Virus record (IMG/VR): IMGVR_UViG_3300037493_005126 | Span: 1 to 28,048 of that record | Reading direction: 5' to 3' (one strand) | Length of the DNA: 28,048 nucleotides | Origin: a virus | In this document: in pieces, positions 1 to 7,478 of the stretch | Position numbering within the stretch: position 1 is the stretch's first letter | Layout of the letters: each line of letters opens with the position of its first letter | Translations under genes and position numbers: made by a program | Notes under the pieces: generated by a model | The model's input: only the letters and a program-made list of their open reading frames with translations | Told to the model about the DNA's origin: nothing | The model's database searches: none

Positions 1-1986
1 TCTTGATATCTTATAATTATTAGTTATAAAATTTTGAAGTACTACTTCATCAACTGTTGTTCTATCAATCAATGAATCAAATCTTGTATTTACTAATGCT
101 TGTGACCTTGAATATTCTTTAGTTAAATCATCAGTAAAGTCTACCCAATCCCAACCACCTAATGAATTTAAAAAGACAAAAGTTTTTAATGTTTCATATT
201 CACATAATTCAACTAAATTAAAATCAAATGTTTCTGAATATGGTAATGCATAATCTTGTTGAGTCTCATCATCAGGACCATTTATAATATATGTATCAAT
301 ATTTAAACTATATCTATTAATTGTTGATGATGTTATTGCACCTAATAGTGCTGTTGGATTAATATTAATATGATATAAACCATTATTGCGAACTGTATTA
401 CCTGAAGTAAAACCTGTTAAATTATTATAATCATTTGCATTTCTTGGAAACAAACCAACAGGTCTAACTCCATTTAACATTACATCATTATTACTATATA
501 CCTTTGAATTAGTTCTAAAATAATATTCTGTTACACCTGTTACCATTGTTGATGGAAGTAATTGTGCAGTTAAAAATATTGATAATGTTATAGGTCTTGC
601 TTGATAATAAATAGATGAAGAATTTGGAAAATAAATTGTAGTTCCTTCTCTTGGTCTATCAGTTAAAAATTCAATTAAATTTCTTGTTCCTGTTGTATTT
701 AAACTATATACTATTCCTTTTGTTTGAAGAGTATTTATTTCAATGTTATTTGAAACAGCACTTAATATACTTACAGTAAATGAAAGTGAATCAGATGTTT
801 TACCTGACATATTAATAATGCTTCTTGAAAATCCTAAATTAGTTTGAGTTAATTTATAACAGTCAGAACATATATCAAAATCAGCATCAACCATATCCTT
901 AAAGTTCTTTACTGTTCCACTTAACTGTGTTTCTAATTGAAAATATCTTATACTTCCACCTGAATTATCAGTTGTTGATGAACATATATAATCAAATGTT
1001 CCCAAATCAGCTTCAGTAATTCTAACTGTATCACCCAATGATATGTTATAATCAAAAATAATATTAGTTGATTGATTTGTAAAAGCAGTTGCATAACCTG
1101 TAATTTTATAATCTAAATCATAATATGGTGTTGTATCAAACTCAACAGGTTTAGATGCATCCCATATCCATTTATCATATGAATCACCTTGCAATGTTCT
1201 TCTATTACCAAAAATATTATCATATGATTGAAAAAATAAAGAACTAAAGTTATGTAATGAATTTAAATCTCTTTGAAATATATTATTAACTGATGTTGAT
1301 GTAAAATTTGGTAATGTATATAAGTCAGTTGAAGAAACTGATTGTAATGCATCTGAATAATTAAACCAATGAAAGTTTGTTGGTTGAAATATTTTATAAT
1401 AACTTGCAATAAAATTAGTTGTAAATGAACTTGTTAATGCTGTAACATTAAAATTATATTGTGTATTGTCATAATATAACTTTGTTTCAATTGCATAGTT
1501 TGGATATAATTGACCAAGAAAATTAAATTCAGGTAATGTCTCTGTAAATGTAATTGATGATGCAGCTATAGTTGTTGAACTATAAACAATGACATCTTGT
1601 GGATAATCTTCAACTGATGTTAATATTAAATCAGCATTATAATTTGAATTATTAACATATAATTTATCATATGCATCAAATAAAATATTGTTATCTAATA
1701 TCTGTTCAATAAATTGTACCTTCTCAAATAGAGTTGCTTCAATTGGAATATCATTGTTTGAAAATGTTGAACTTGTGTATGATTTAAAATTAATAATAAA
1801 TCCATTCAAATTTAAAAAGTCACCTTCAATAAATCCACCATTAAGTGTTGCTGATGTGAAATTTATATTTAAAATATATTTATTTAAATCAGGGTTTGCA
1901 CCTTGTAATGGTGTATAGATATTATACTGTATTGGATTATAAACAGGTGTTAAATAACTTGGTGTTGTTTGTGTAAATAATGCCAT
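1..1986 (-). CDS. Large tail structural protein, truncated by the left window edge
   Basis: An uninterrupted minus-strand frame starts with ATG at 1986-1984 and is still open at base 1 (662 codons, no stop). The protein is rich in Ser, Thr, Asn and aromatic residues with alternating beta-like patterns and no membrane segment, as in virion proteins. Near its end it carries a GGWDWVDF stretch followed by charged residues, which resembles the conserved core of a tail protein common in Bacteroidota phages (recalled, not searched). It follows two tail-completion-type genes with a 1-nt gap. The C-terminal 37 codons are probably those at the right edge (27935-28048), because joining base 1 to base 28048 continues the frame to a stop, giving 699 residues. 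Whether it is a baseplate hub, distal tail or adhesion component cannot be told. Confidence 0.75.
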   Translation of the reverse strand, partial: MALFTQTTPSYLTPVYNPIQYNIYTPLQGANPDLNKYILNINFTSATLNGGFIEGDFLNLNGFIINFKSYTSSTFSNNDIPIEATLFEKVQFIEQILDNNILFDAYDKLYVNNSNYNADLILTSVEDYPQDVIVYSSTTIAASSITFTETLPEFNFLGQLYPNYAIETKLYYDNTQYNFNVTALTSSFTTNFIASYYKIFQPTNFHWFNYSDALQSVSSTDLYTLPNFTSTSVNNIFQRDLNSLHNFSSLFFQSYDNIFGNRRTLQGDSYDKWIWDASKPVEFDTTPYYDLDYKITGYATAFTNQSTNIIFDYNISLGDTVRITEADLGTFDYICSSTTDNSGGSIRYFQLETQLSGTVKNFKDMVDADFDICSDCYKLTQTNLGFSRSIINMSGKTSDSLSFTVSILSAVSNNIEINTLQTKGIVYSLNTTGTRNLIEFLTDRPREGTTIYFPNSSSIYYQARPITLSIFLTAQLLPSTMVTGVTEYYFRTNSKVYSNNDVMLNGVRPVGLFPRNANDYNNLTGFTSGNTVRNNGLYHININPTALLGAITSSTINRYSLNIDTYIINGPDDETQQDYALPYSETFDFNLVELCEYETLKTFVFLNSLGGWDWVDFTDDLTKEYSRSQALVNTRFDSLIDRTTVDEVVLQNFITNNYKISR

Positions 1987-1987
1987 A

Positions 1988-2536
1988 TTATTTTGCTTTA
2001 ATTTTATTTGGTTTTACTTTAAATATTGCTGCTGATGTTTTTCCAACTTCATCATTAATGTTAATAAACAAACTATCAATGATTTCTTGAATTCCACTTT
2101 CTACATTATTCTTATAAAGTTCATCAATTTGTTGAAAACTCTTTTTTAATATATTTCTTGGTCTAATGCCAATTCTAAAAATACTTCTTTGAATAACATG
2201 TGCAAGTTGATTTAATGTCATTGATTTAAATTGACCTTTTGCATTTCTTGGTCTAATCTTTTTTCTTTTAATCCATTTCAAAATAATCTGAACAGGTATC
2301 TTTCTTGAACCTGCTCTTCTACCACCATCTAAATATTTTAAATAATCTAATGACTCAATTTTTATTGTTGGTGTTGAATCATAAACAACCATAACTGAAT
2401 TATATAATGTTGATGTTTTATCTAATCCTTTAAATCTTTTTCCTGATGCTGAAATATATGGTTGTTCTAATTGAAATAAAATAACATTCAATAAGTCAGT
2501 TGCAAAGTCTTTAACAATTTCATCAAGATTAACCAT
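1988..2536 (-). CDS. Tail-completion / HK97 gp10-like protein
   Basis: This 182-residue basic protein sits between terminase and large tail genes. Its middle has a YLDGGRRAG stretch, then PVQIILKWIKRKKI and a basic NAKGQFKS segment, then a QRSIFRIGIRPRN motif. That series (aromatic-LDGGRR, ILKWI, QRSI-GI-PRNF) is characteristic of gp10-like minor virion or tail-completion proteins of Bacteroidota phages, which act at the head-tail junction or the tail terminus. The start codon overlaps the end of the preceding gene by 8 nt, so the two are probably translationally coupled. The function is inferred from motif memory and position, not from a search. Confidence 0.7.
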   Translation of the reverse strand: MVNLDEIVKDFATDLLNVILFQLEQPYISASGKRFKGLDKTSTLYNSVMVVYDSTPTIKIESLDYLKYLDGGRRAGSRKIPVQIILKWIKRKKIRPRNAKGQFKSMTLNQLAHVIQRSIFRIGIRPRNILKKSFQQIDELYKNNVESGIQEIIDSLFININDEVGKTSAAIFKVKPNKIKAK

Positions 2537-2987
2537 ATACTAAACATCTATTTTCACCACTTGCAGTATTAACTGTTAATTCAACTCTCCAACCTTGTGA
2601 GTTATCTTGCTCATAATCTAACAATGATAAATAACTTACATCTGTAATGATACCTTGATATAATGTTAGTATCTGTTGTCTTAAATATTTTACAATGTTT
2701 CTAGCTTCAGCTAACATTGAATCTCTCAATGTGTCTTTTGCATCTTTAGTTGAATCCATATTGAGTTGGTCTAATACTAATATGGCAATATTCCAATTCT
2801 CTTGGTTTGGTTGATTGTTATTAACAATGACACTAATCAAATAATCTTCCTCTAAAAAAAGCAATGGATAAATCTCATCACCTTCATTTGGATATTCAAA
2901 TGATTTACCACTTTGAAATGTATTTATTGTAGATGCTGTGAATGTTGGTATATCATTCAATATATCTTTTAAGTTTTGAATTGTCAT
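2529..2987 (-). CDS. Putative tail terminator / head-tail joining protein
   Basis: The 152-residue acidic protein has no membrane segment. Its central part (ENWNIAILVLDQLNMDS, then a long helix) and its end (GWRVELTVNTASGENRC) match the general pattern of small neck or tail-terminator proteins that follow the gp10-like gene in many siphoviruses; here it precedes it. An ACTTTATA box lies 5 nt upstream of the ATG, inside the 4-nt gap and the stop codon of the chaperone-like gene. Its last 8 nt overlap the next gene. The assignment rests on position and size more than on sequence. Confidence 0.55.
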   Translation of the reverse strand: MTIQNLKDILNDIPTFTASTINTFQSGKSFEYPNEGDEIYPLLFLEEDYLISVIVNNNQPNQENWNIAILVLDQLNMDSTKDAKDTLRDSMLAEARNIVKYLRQQILTLYQGIITDVSYLSLLDYEQDNSQGWRVELTVNTASGENRCLVYG

Positions 2988-2991
2988 ATTA

Positions 2992-3771
2992 TTATAAAGT
3001 TTTATTTAGATTTGTATTTTGTTTCAATCGCAGTTTGGATTTTACTTTCAATGATACTTCTTTCATTTTTAATTGACATGGTAAATAAACATGTATATAA
3101 GTCCATCCTATTGACATCACTAATCCTAAGAACATCTCCATTAGCAAGGTCATATACCATGCTTGACCATCCCCATTTTTGATTGTGGGATTCCCAATAT
3201 CCTGACCATTCTGATTTTGGGAACTTAGGATTGAATACACTTGGGAAAGTTCTTTCAGTCTGTCCTTTTTTTTTAAAAAATATGATGTGTATCCAAACAC
3301 AATGTCAACAGTTAGATTCTCAATGATAGAAACTCTCTCAGACAGTTCAATTGATGTTGATGGGTATGAATGGTCAACTCCTTTAATTGAAGAGCATAGT
3401 GCCATTATATACTTGGTCATTGTCCAATGATTGTTTTGATTCTCTGTTATATAATAATCTAAATCTACCCATTGTCCAAATGTGAGTTCATTCATTTCTT
3501 TAATTAATTTATAATTAATATTATTGACATTGAATTCAAATACATCTTGTTCAATGTTCTGTGGACTTAATTCATAAAACCATTTTAATTCATCAATGAG
3601 TTTAGTAACAGTCTTAACATCTTTTGAATAATATAATTCATTGTAATCCATATTGCATAGAATAGCAATTTCTTTTAATCTTCTTTCTTGCAATGTTGCA
3701 TTCTCATCAATGTCTGAAATTAATTCTAATTGTTTTAAGTTAATCTCTTTTAATTCTTTTGGTACTTTCAT
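2992..3771 (-). CDS. Tail-assembly-chaperone-like protein, zero-frame product (259 aa)
   Basis: Residues 1-169 are acidic and mostly helical, with a FGQWVDLDYYI motif near 123-133 and a KYIMALCSS stretch; this resembles the N-terminal domain of Bacteroidota-phage tail assembly chaperones. At codons 167-169 the gene reads A AAA AAG, the most efficient bacterial -1 slippery heptamer. Without slippage, translation continues 90 codons to a stop at 2994-2992. That zero-frame tail has an unusual mixture of polar, hydrophobic and basic residues. The -1 frame gives the more family-like C-terminus (see the separate entry). The gene starts within an ATGA overlap with the GNAT gene and lies far upstream of the tape measure in transcription order, as tail chaperones do. 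A homopolymer sequencing error is an alternative to recoding. Confidence 0.65.
   Translation of the reverse strand: MKVPKELKEINLKQLELISDIDENATLQERRLKEIAILCNMDYNELYYSKDVKTVTKLIDELKWFYELSPQNIEQDVFEFNVNNINYKLIKEMNELTFGQWVDLDYYITENQNNHWTMTKYIMALCSSIKGVDHSYPSTSIELSERVSIIENLTVDIVFGYTSYFLKKKDRLKELSQVYSILSSQNQNGQDIGNPTIKNGDGQAWYMTLLMEMFLGLVMSIGWTYIHVYLPCQLKMKEVSLKVKSKLRLKQNTNLNKTL
2993..3000 (-). promoter_or_regulatory. ACTTTATA box, 5 nt before the ATG at 2987
   Basis: The context is ACTTTATAATAATATG. The box overlaps the stop codon of the chaperone-like gene's zero frame. Confidence 0.7.
3002..3771 (-). CDS. Tail-assembly-chaperone-like protein, predicted -1 frameshift product (256 aa)
   Basis: This is the product expected if ribosomes slip -1 on the heptamer at 3271-3265: 169 zero-frame residues, then 87 residues read in the -1 frame from the GGA codon at 3265 to a TAA at 3004-3002. 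The -1 extension contains QKWGWSSMVYDLANGDVLRI, followed by a hydrophobic and charged helix rich in Glu and Lys. This W-G-W, Y-D-L-A, G-D pattern is the C-terminal hallmark I know from Bacteroidota-phage tail proteins of this type, so I consider it the functional C-terminus. The -1 frame has a TGA about 33 nt upstream of the heptamer, so the switch must occur in a short window that contains the A9 run. Known tail chaperones (lambda G/GT) use the same mechanism. Confidence 0.6.
3265..3274 (-). promoter_or_regulatory. A AAA AAG slippery site for -1 frameshifting
   Basis: The minus strand reads T6-A9-GG here. In the zero frame the codons are TTA AAA AAA AAG GAC, so A AAA AAG is in the exact X XXY YYZ register. 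The adjacent downstream sequence has only a weak 4-bp hairpin (GAAA/TTTC). A 7-bp perfect stem (TTCCCAA/TTGGGAA, 3223-3217 with 3197-3191) lies about 40 nt further down, far for a classical stimulator. The long A run could also cause transcriptional slippage. Confidence 0.6.
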
Positions 3772-4109
3772 ATTTTATTTAATTTAAACCATTGGTAATT
3801 TATTTTATTAATTGTTTTTTTTGAATGATATTTGAAATTATATTTCTTATATGTTTCTTTTATAAAATTATCTTTTCTTACTAATAAGTATATATCTTTT
3901 TTTTCATCTTTTAAATTATCTAACATTGTTTCAAATAATAGTTTAAAATAATTTTGTCTTCTATATTCTTCATAAATATAAATACCTGAAATATTAATCC
4001 AACTATCATAATATTCTATTTTTCCTGAAGCTATTATATCTTTATCTATTAAATAATAACATAGACAATAATAATCATCCCATATTTGTTTTTTAATTAT
4101 TATATCCAT
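3768..4109 (-). CDS. GNAT-family N-acetyltransferase-like protein
   Basis: The 113-residue protein has the order of elements of a small GNAT enzyme: strands near 31-46, then IYEEYRRQNYFKLLFETML at about 45-63 (the R/Q-x-x-G/N-x acetyl-CoA loop followed by helix 3; here R50-R51-Q52-N53-Y54), then a strand and an ETYKKYNFKY segment typical of the motif-B end. It lacks the usual N-terminal strands in full, so it is a short version. It is inserted between TerL (1-nt gap) and the chaperone-like gene (ATGA overlap), within the morphogenesis operon. The substrate is unknown; it could modify a virion, host or defence protein. No membrane or secretion signal is seen. Confidence 0.65.
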   Translation of the reverse strand: MDIIIKKQIWDDYYCLCYYLIDKDIIASGKIEYYDSWINISGIYIYEEYRRQNYFKLLFETMLDNLKDEKKDIYLLVRKDNFIKETYKKYNFKYHSKKTINKINYQWFKLNKI

Positions 4110-4110
4110 T

Positions 4111-5265
4111 TTAGTATATTTTCATTTTTACAGGTGCATTCTTTTTAAATGAATGTAAGGCATATCGCATTGCATCCATACCATCATCATTTAATTTTAT
4201 TGGTTCATCACTTATCTCATTTTGTTTTTCTTTCCAAGAATATAATTTATATTCATTTAATAAATTTATTGAGGATGGTGTAATATATATCTTCTTTGAT
4301 TTAAGTGTGTTTATTCCATCACTAACATCTTTATTGGCTTTGTATGTTCGGTATTTCCATCTTGATAATTCTTGCATTATCTCAGGTCTTGCATAATCAC
4401 AATAAATTCTAACATCCTTTGCAACTTGTTTCTTTTCCATTAATTGAACTAAATCAGTTGAAGTTAAAAATGATTCATATATAATCTCATCAAAGTAATA
4501 TTCACCATCATATTCATACATTGCCACCAATGCTGTTGGGTGATTATATCCAAAGTCAATGCCATAACAAACTAAACTACCTTTAACATTACTTATTTGA
4601 AAATGTGTATAAACTCTTTTATGTGTTATTGGGAATTCACCAAGACAATATATTCTATAATAGTTATCATCAACATTAATCAATGCTTCAATTTCTTTTA
4701 TCTGTTCTCTATTTAAAAATGTATTATCCTTATATGTTGATTTTATTAATATTGTTTTTTCAGCTTCTCTAATCATTAAATCATTTATCCATGATTCTTC
4801 ACTTGGGTTAAAGTCAATGATAACTTTTTTCATTGTTCTTATGTTCAATTGAATGAATGCTTCAAATGGAATTTCATTGGCTTCATTGATAAATATTACA
4901 TCATGCTTTTTACCTCTTAGCTTTTGTGGTTCATCAGTTGAAATAAAACTTATTCTTGAACCTGTTGGGAATCTATAAACATTGTCAGTCTTATTGTGAT
5001 TGTTTTCATCATATAGTTTTAAATCATTCATTACTTCAATAAAGTCTTTTAAAACACTTCCTCTAATGGTTGGCAATGATTGTCTAATAACTGATACATT
5101 CTTATTGGTATTGGTTAAACAATAATAAATTAATAATTGAACAATGGAATATGTTTTACTTGACCTTGTGCCACCTTGATTAATAATAAAGCGAATATCA
5201 TTGTCATTGAAAGCATCAAGATTTTTTGTAAAAATATTTGTATGTCTAATTTCTAATTCTGTCAT
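4111..5265 (-). CDS. terL: Terminase large subunit
   Basis: This DNA-packaging motor (384 aa) has an ATPase and a nuclease domain. Walker A is GGTRSSKT at residues 31-38, the form used by PBSX-type (Terminase_3) large subunits. Walker B is VIFINE at 123-128, with E128 the catalytic carboxylate. The nuclease domain starts at YGIDFGYNHPTAL (first Asp), continues with IYCDYARPE (second Asp) and ends at DDGMDAMRYAL (third acidic cluster), as expected for an RNase H-like nuclease. The length is typical, slightly short. It follows TerS with a 6-nt gap. By packaging-family analogy the phage may use headful packaging and a circularly permuted genome, but that is inference. Confidence 0.95.
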   Translation of the reverse strand: MTELEIRHTNIFTKNLDAFNDNDIRFIINQGGTRSSKTYSIVQLLIYYCLTNTNKNVSVIRQSLPTIRGSVLKDFIEVMNDLKLYDENNHNKTDNVYRFPTGSRISFISTDEPQKLRGKKHDVIFINEANEIPFEAFIQLNIRTMKKVIIDFNPSEESWINDLMIREAEKTILIKSTYKDNTFLNREQIKEIEALINVDDNYYRIYCLGEFPITHKRVYTHFQISNVKGSLVCYGIDFGYNHPTALVAMYEYDGEYYFDEIIYESFLTSTDLVQLMEKKQVAKDVRIYCDYARPEIMQELSRWKYRTYKANKDVSDGINTLKSKKIYITPSSINLLNEYKLYSWKEKQNEISDEPIKLNDDGMDAMRYALHSFKKNAPVKMKIY

Positions 5266-5271
5266 TGTTTT

Positions 5272-5688
5272 TTAATCTAATAATAATTTCCTATCTGATG
5301 GTTGAACTTCAATTAACTTAACTGTTTTTAATTCCAATTGATGTGTTACTTGTTGTCTTTCTACATAATGACCTTTTAACTTACCAATGTCTCTTAATAT
5401 TTCTTTTGCTAAATTAGTATTGTTTTGTTCAATGGCATCCATATATAATTTTTCAAATCTTTCAATGTCAGTTTTTAAATCTTCTCCAAAATTAATAATA
5501 CTTCTTTCATCAATTTCTTTTCTTGAGTCTGCCATTAATTCATATGCATATGCTTTTGTATAATTTAATTCATCAACTATCCAATCCATTATCATTAAGT
5601 TTGTCCAACCATCATTGATTCTTTTTTTAATTATCTGATTGATAATATCTTCTCTTTTAAATGTATGTCTTTTACCTGTCTTTGTCAT
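5272..5688 (-). CDS. terS: Terminase small subunit
   Basis: The 138-residue protein lies immediately upstream of TerL. An N-terminal helix-turn-helix is visible at about residues 14-55 (IINQIIKKRINDG, TNLMIMDWIVDEL, YTKAYAYELMADSRKEI), which would bind the packaging site. A helical oligomerisation region follows (FEKLYMDAIEQNNTNLAKEILRDIGKLKG), and a C-terminal strand-like segment rich in Val/Leu probably contacts the large subunit. Size and architecture fit small terminases. The start at 5688 sits after a 40-nt gap without another candidate ATG. Confidence 0.85.
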   Translation of the reverse strand: MTKTGKRHTFKREDIINQIIKKRINDGWTNLMIMDWIVDELNYTKAYAYELMADSRKEIDERSIINFGEDLKTDIERFEKLYMDAIEQNNTNLAKEILRDIGKLKGHYVERQQVTHQLELKTVKLIEVQPSDRKLLLD

Positions 5689-5728
5689 AATTCGGTGGGT
5701 ATTAGGTTATTATAATAAAAAATATATG

Positions 5729-5911
5729 TTATTGGTTCTCAGCAAGATATGATTCAAAAGCTGCTTTAATTCTTAAAAGACAAGAACTACAATTAGATGG
5801 TTTCATCTTATGACCTGTTACTTGATTATATAAATCAAACAATGGTTGTTTTTGCATTGATTGTCTTTTGACAAAGAATCTATCATAGATTTCTTTAACT
5901 TGTTCTTTCAT
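5729..5911 (-). CDS. Small CxxC protein of unknown function
   Basis: This 60-residue protein has a helical N-terminus (EQVKEIYDRFF) and a KPSNCSSCLLRIK segment with one Cys-x-x-Cys pair (residues 41 and 44). Similar short proteins with a PxxCxxC motif occur near terminase in Bacteroidota phages, but I know of no assigned role. A single CxxC could form half of a zinc site in a dimer. The ATG has an ACTTTATA box at the canonical 5-nt distance, overlapping the stop codon of the sigma-like gene. Confidence 0.7.
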   Translation of the reverse strand: MKEQVKEIYDRFFVKRQSMQKQPLFDLYNQVTGHKMKPSNCSSCLLRIKAAFESYLAENQ

Positions 5912-5915
5912 ATTA

Positions 5916-6509
5916 TTATAAAGTGTTTTGTAAGTATAGGTTAAATAATTGTTTAATTTTCAAATCTTCTTTTAAAAGATTGGATATTTTATTGATTGAA
6001 TATTCAATTAAAGTTCTTCTCATAGAAGTTGCATTTGATATTTGAATAACTGTCATCTTATTATAAAGATAGAACTTAAATATTGCAACATGTATTTCTT
6101 TTATCTCATTGTTATTAATTTTCTCTTGAAGGTAAATAAAGACTTCATCAAAGAATAATGACTTGCCAATCTCTTCTAATTCATTTTTAGTTGAGTCATC
6201 TTCAAAATCAATATTTAATTCATCAATTGAAACTAATTGTACCTTGGCTTGTTTTTTATATTCTTGTTTAATGAATGATGAAAAAGAGAAATAAATATAA
6301 TTAAGCATTTTCTTTTCAGTATCTAAATCATATTGTTTTTCTTTATTATTTAAAAATGTATTTGATATTGATAGATATACTTGAGACATTATTTCTTCAG
6401 CTTGTTCTTCACTCAAGATATATTTAAATCTACCATGTGATTTGATTTTAGAATATTGTTTTTCATAAACTTCAATAAAGTATTCATATGTTGGTTTTTT
6501 CTTAGGCAT
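5916..6509 (-). CDS. Sigma-70/ECF-like RNA polymerase sigma factor
   Basis: The 197-residue protein has the two-part layout of a small sigma factor. An N-terminal helical part includes EEQAEEIMSQVYLSI, matching the region 2.1-2.2 pattern AEDLvQEvFlrl, and MLNYIYFSFSSFIKQEYKKQ, matching region 2.3-2.4. An acidic linker follows. The C-terminal part IFKFYLYNKMTVIQISNATSMRRTLIEYSINKISNLL matches a region 4 helix-turn-helix in pattern. It would redirect host polymerase to phage promoters. I chose the ATG at 6509 (MPKKK), which overlaps the upstream gene by 8 nt; an ATG at 6533 in frame would overlap by 32 nt. It is distant from host sigma factors, so a non-sigma HTH protein remains possible. Confidence 0.65.
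   Translation of the reverse strand: MPKKKPTYEYFIEVYEKQYSKIKSHGRFKYILSEEQAEEIMSQVYLSISNTFLNNKEKQYDLDTEKKMLNYIYFSFSSFIKQEYKKQAKVQLVSIDELNIDFEDDSTKNELEEIGKSLFFDEVFIYLQEKINNNEIKEIHVAIFKFYLYNKMTVIQISNATSMRRTLIEYSINKISNLLKEDLKIKQLFNLYLQNTL
5917..5924 (-). promoter_or_regulatory. ACTTTATA box, 5 nt before the ATG at 5911
   Basis: The context is ACTTTATAATAATATG, identical over 16 nt to the box at 2993. It overlaps the stop codon of the sigma-like gene. Confidence 0.7.
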
Positions 6510-6807
6510 GGTTTTCAATAATGTAATTTTCAATTGCTTCAGTAATGTACATACTGCTTATTGTTAAGATTACAATTGATATAATTGAATATCCTGCAAT
6601 GAATAATGTTATCCAAGTAAAATGTCCACTCAAGCAAAATGAGCAGTTTAAAACCTTTGATAAGAAGAATCTCAATATTGATACATCTTCAAAATATCTT
6701 GGATAATCAAGATTATTGTTTTTTTTCCACACTTGAATCTTAGTATTAAATAATGTGATACTAAGTGTGAAGAAAATTATTAGTGGTAATGTAATTATGT
6801 ATATCAT
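6502..6807 (-). CDS. Small two-pass membrane protein with CxxC
   Basis: The 101 residues contain a first membrane segment at about 2-19, a basic loop, a NCSFCLSGHFTW motif (CxxC with nearby His, about residues 53-65) and a second membrane segment at about 66-88. The motif before the second helix resembles the CPxCLxFW element of small phage membrane proteins of the DUF1360 type, whose function is not known. It overlaps the nuclease-like gene by 4 nt and the sigma-like gene by 8 nt, so the three are probably co-translated. It could be an inner-membrane effector such as a superinfection-exclusion protein; the sequence does not decide. Confidence 0.7.
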   Translation of the reverse strand: MIYIITLPLIIFFTLSITLFNTKIQVWKKNNNLDYPRYFEDVSILRFFLSKVLNCSFCLSGHFTWITLFIAGYSIISIVILTISSMYITEAIENYIIENHA

Positions 6808-7391
6808 AGTATGTTTAATAAGTTTTGCATTTCATAATTGTTATTTGCATAAACCAAGTATAATTGATTTAATAGGTCTTTATTATCTTCTATTAGTTTT
6901 TTATATTCAATATATATTTTTTCATATGGTGTTTTTTCAATATCAATGATATGTCTTTGTTGATGTGAACCTGTTCTTCCAATATATATTTCAATATTTT
7001 TCTTTTTAAATTCCATTTCCATTAGGTTCATTAAAACACAATATCCTTCTTCTTCATTGACAGGTATATAATTGATATAATATGGTATTGATTCCATTTT
7101 CTCACCTAATTTAATTAGATTATTATATTTTGATACTTCAATGAATAATCCATCATTTTTAATATATTGAAAAGTATATGGCATCTTTCTTATTTTAGCA
7201 TCTGCTACAATCTTAGTTGTTGCTGATGTGAAAGTACAATCATATCTTTCCATTGAATTTATTCTTGTTGTTTTTAAATTTAAAATATTTGCTTTATTAT
7301 TTAAAGCAGCATTTAAGATTAATCTTTCTTGTAGTTCCTCCACAATAATTGATTTTTGTTGTTTGGTTTTTTCTATTGTTCTCATAGTCAT
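6804..7391 (-). CDS. Conserved-type hypothetical protein, possible PD-(D/E)XK nuclease
   Basis: The 195 residues show a helix, then a YDCTFTS strand, a VADAKIRKM segment (D-A-K as a possible (D/E)xK), a strand and a EVSKYNNLIKL helix (E...K), then strands PYYINYIPV. This order (acidic residue, DxK, then E-x-x-K-x-x-x-L) resembles the core of PD-(D/E)XK nucleases of phages, but the match is by eye only. The C-terminal 60 residues are helical and charged. The gene begins after the terminator at 7427-7454, so it may start a new transcript; a second in-frame ATG at 7385 is also possible. It overlaps the membrane-protein gene by 4 nt. Confidence 0.55.
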   Translation of the reverse strand: MTMRTIEKTKQQKSIIVEELQERLILNAALNNKANILNLKTTRINSMERYDCTFTSATTKIVADAKIRKMPYTFQYIKNDGLFIEVSKYNNLIKLGEKMESIPYYINYIPVNEEEGYCVLMNLMEMEFKKKNIEIYIGRTGSHQQRHIIDIEKTPYEKIYIEYKKLIEDNKDLLNQLYLVYANNNYEMQNLLNIL

Positions 7392-7426
7392 TTTAATTTA
7401 TATAGTAAGAAAAAATTAAACTGCAT

Positions 7427-7454
7427 AAAAAAAGCACCATTTTCAGGTGCTTTT
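7427..7454 (-). terminator. Rho-independent terminator after the spanin-like genes
   Basis: A 9-bp stem (AAAAGCACC at 7430-7438 with GGTGCTTTT at 7446-7454) has a 7-nt loop. On the minus strand it is followed by eight T residues, and it lies in the gap between the gene ending at 7479 and the gene starting at 7391. On the plus strand four T residues follow, so it is weaker there. Confidence 0.85.
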
Positions 7455-7478
7455 AGTTAAAATAATTAAAATATTTAT

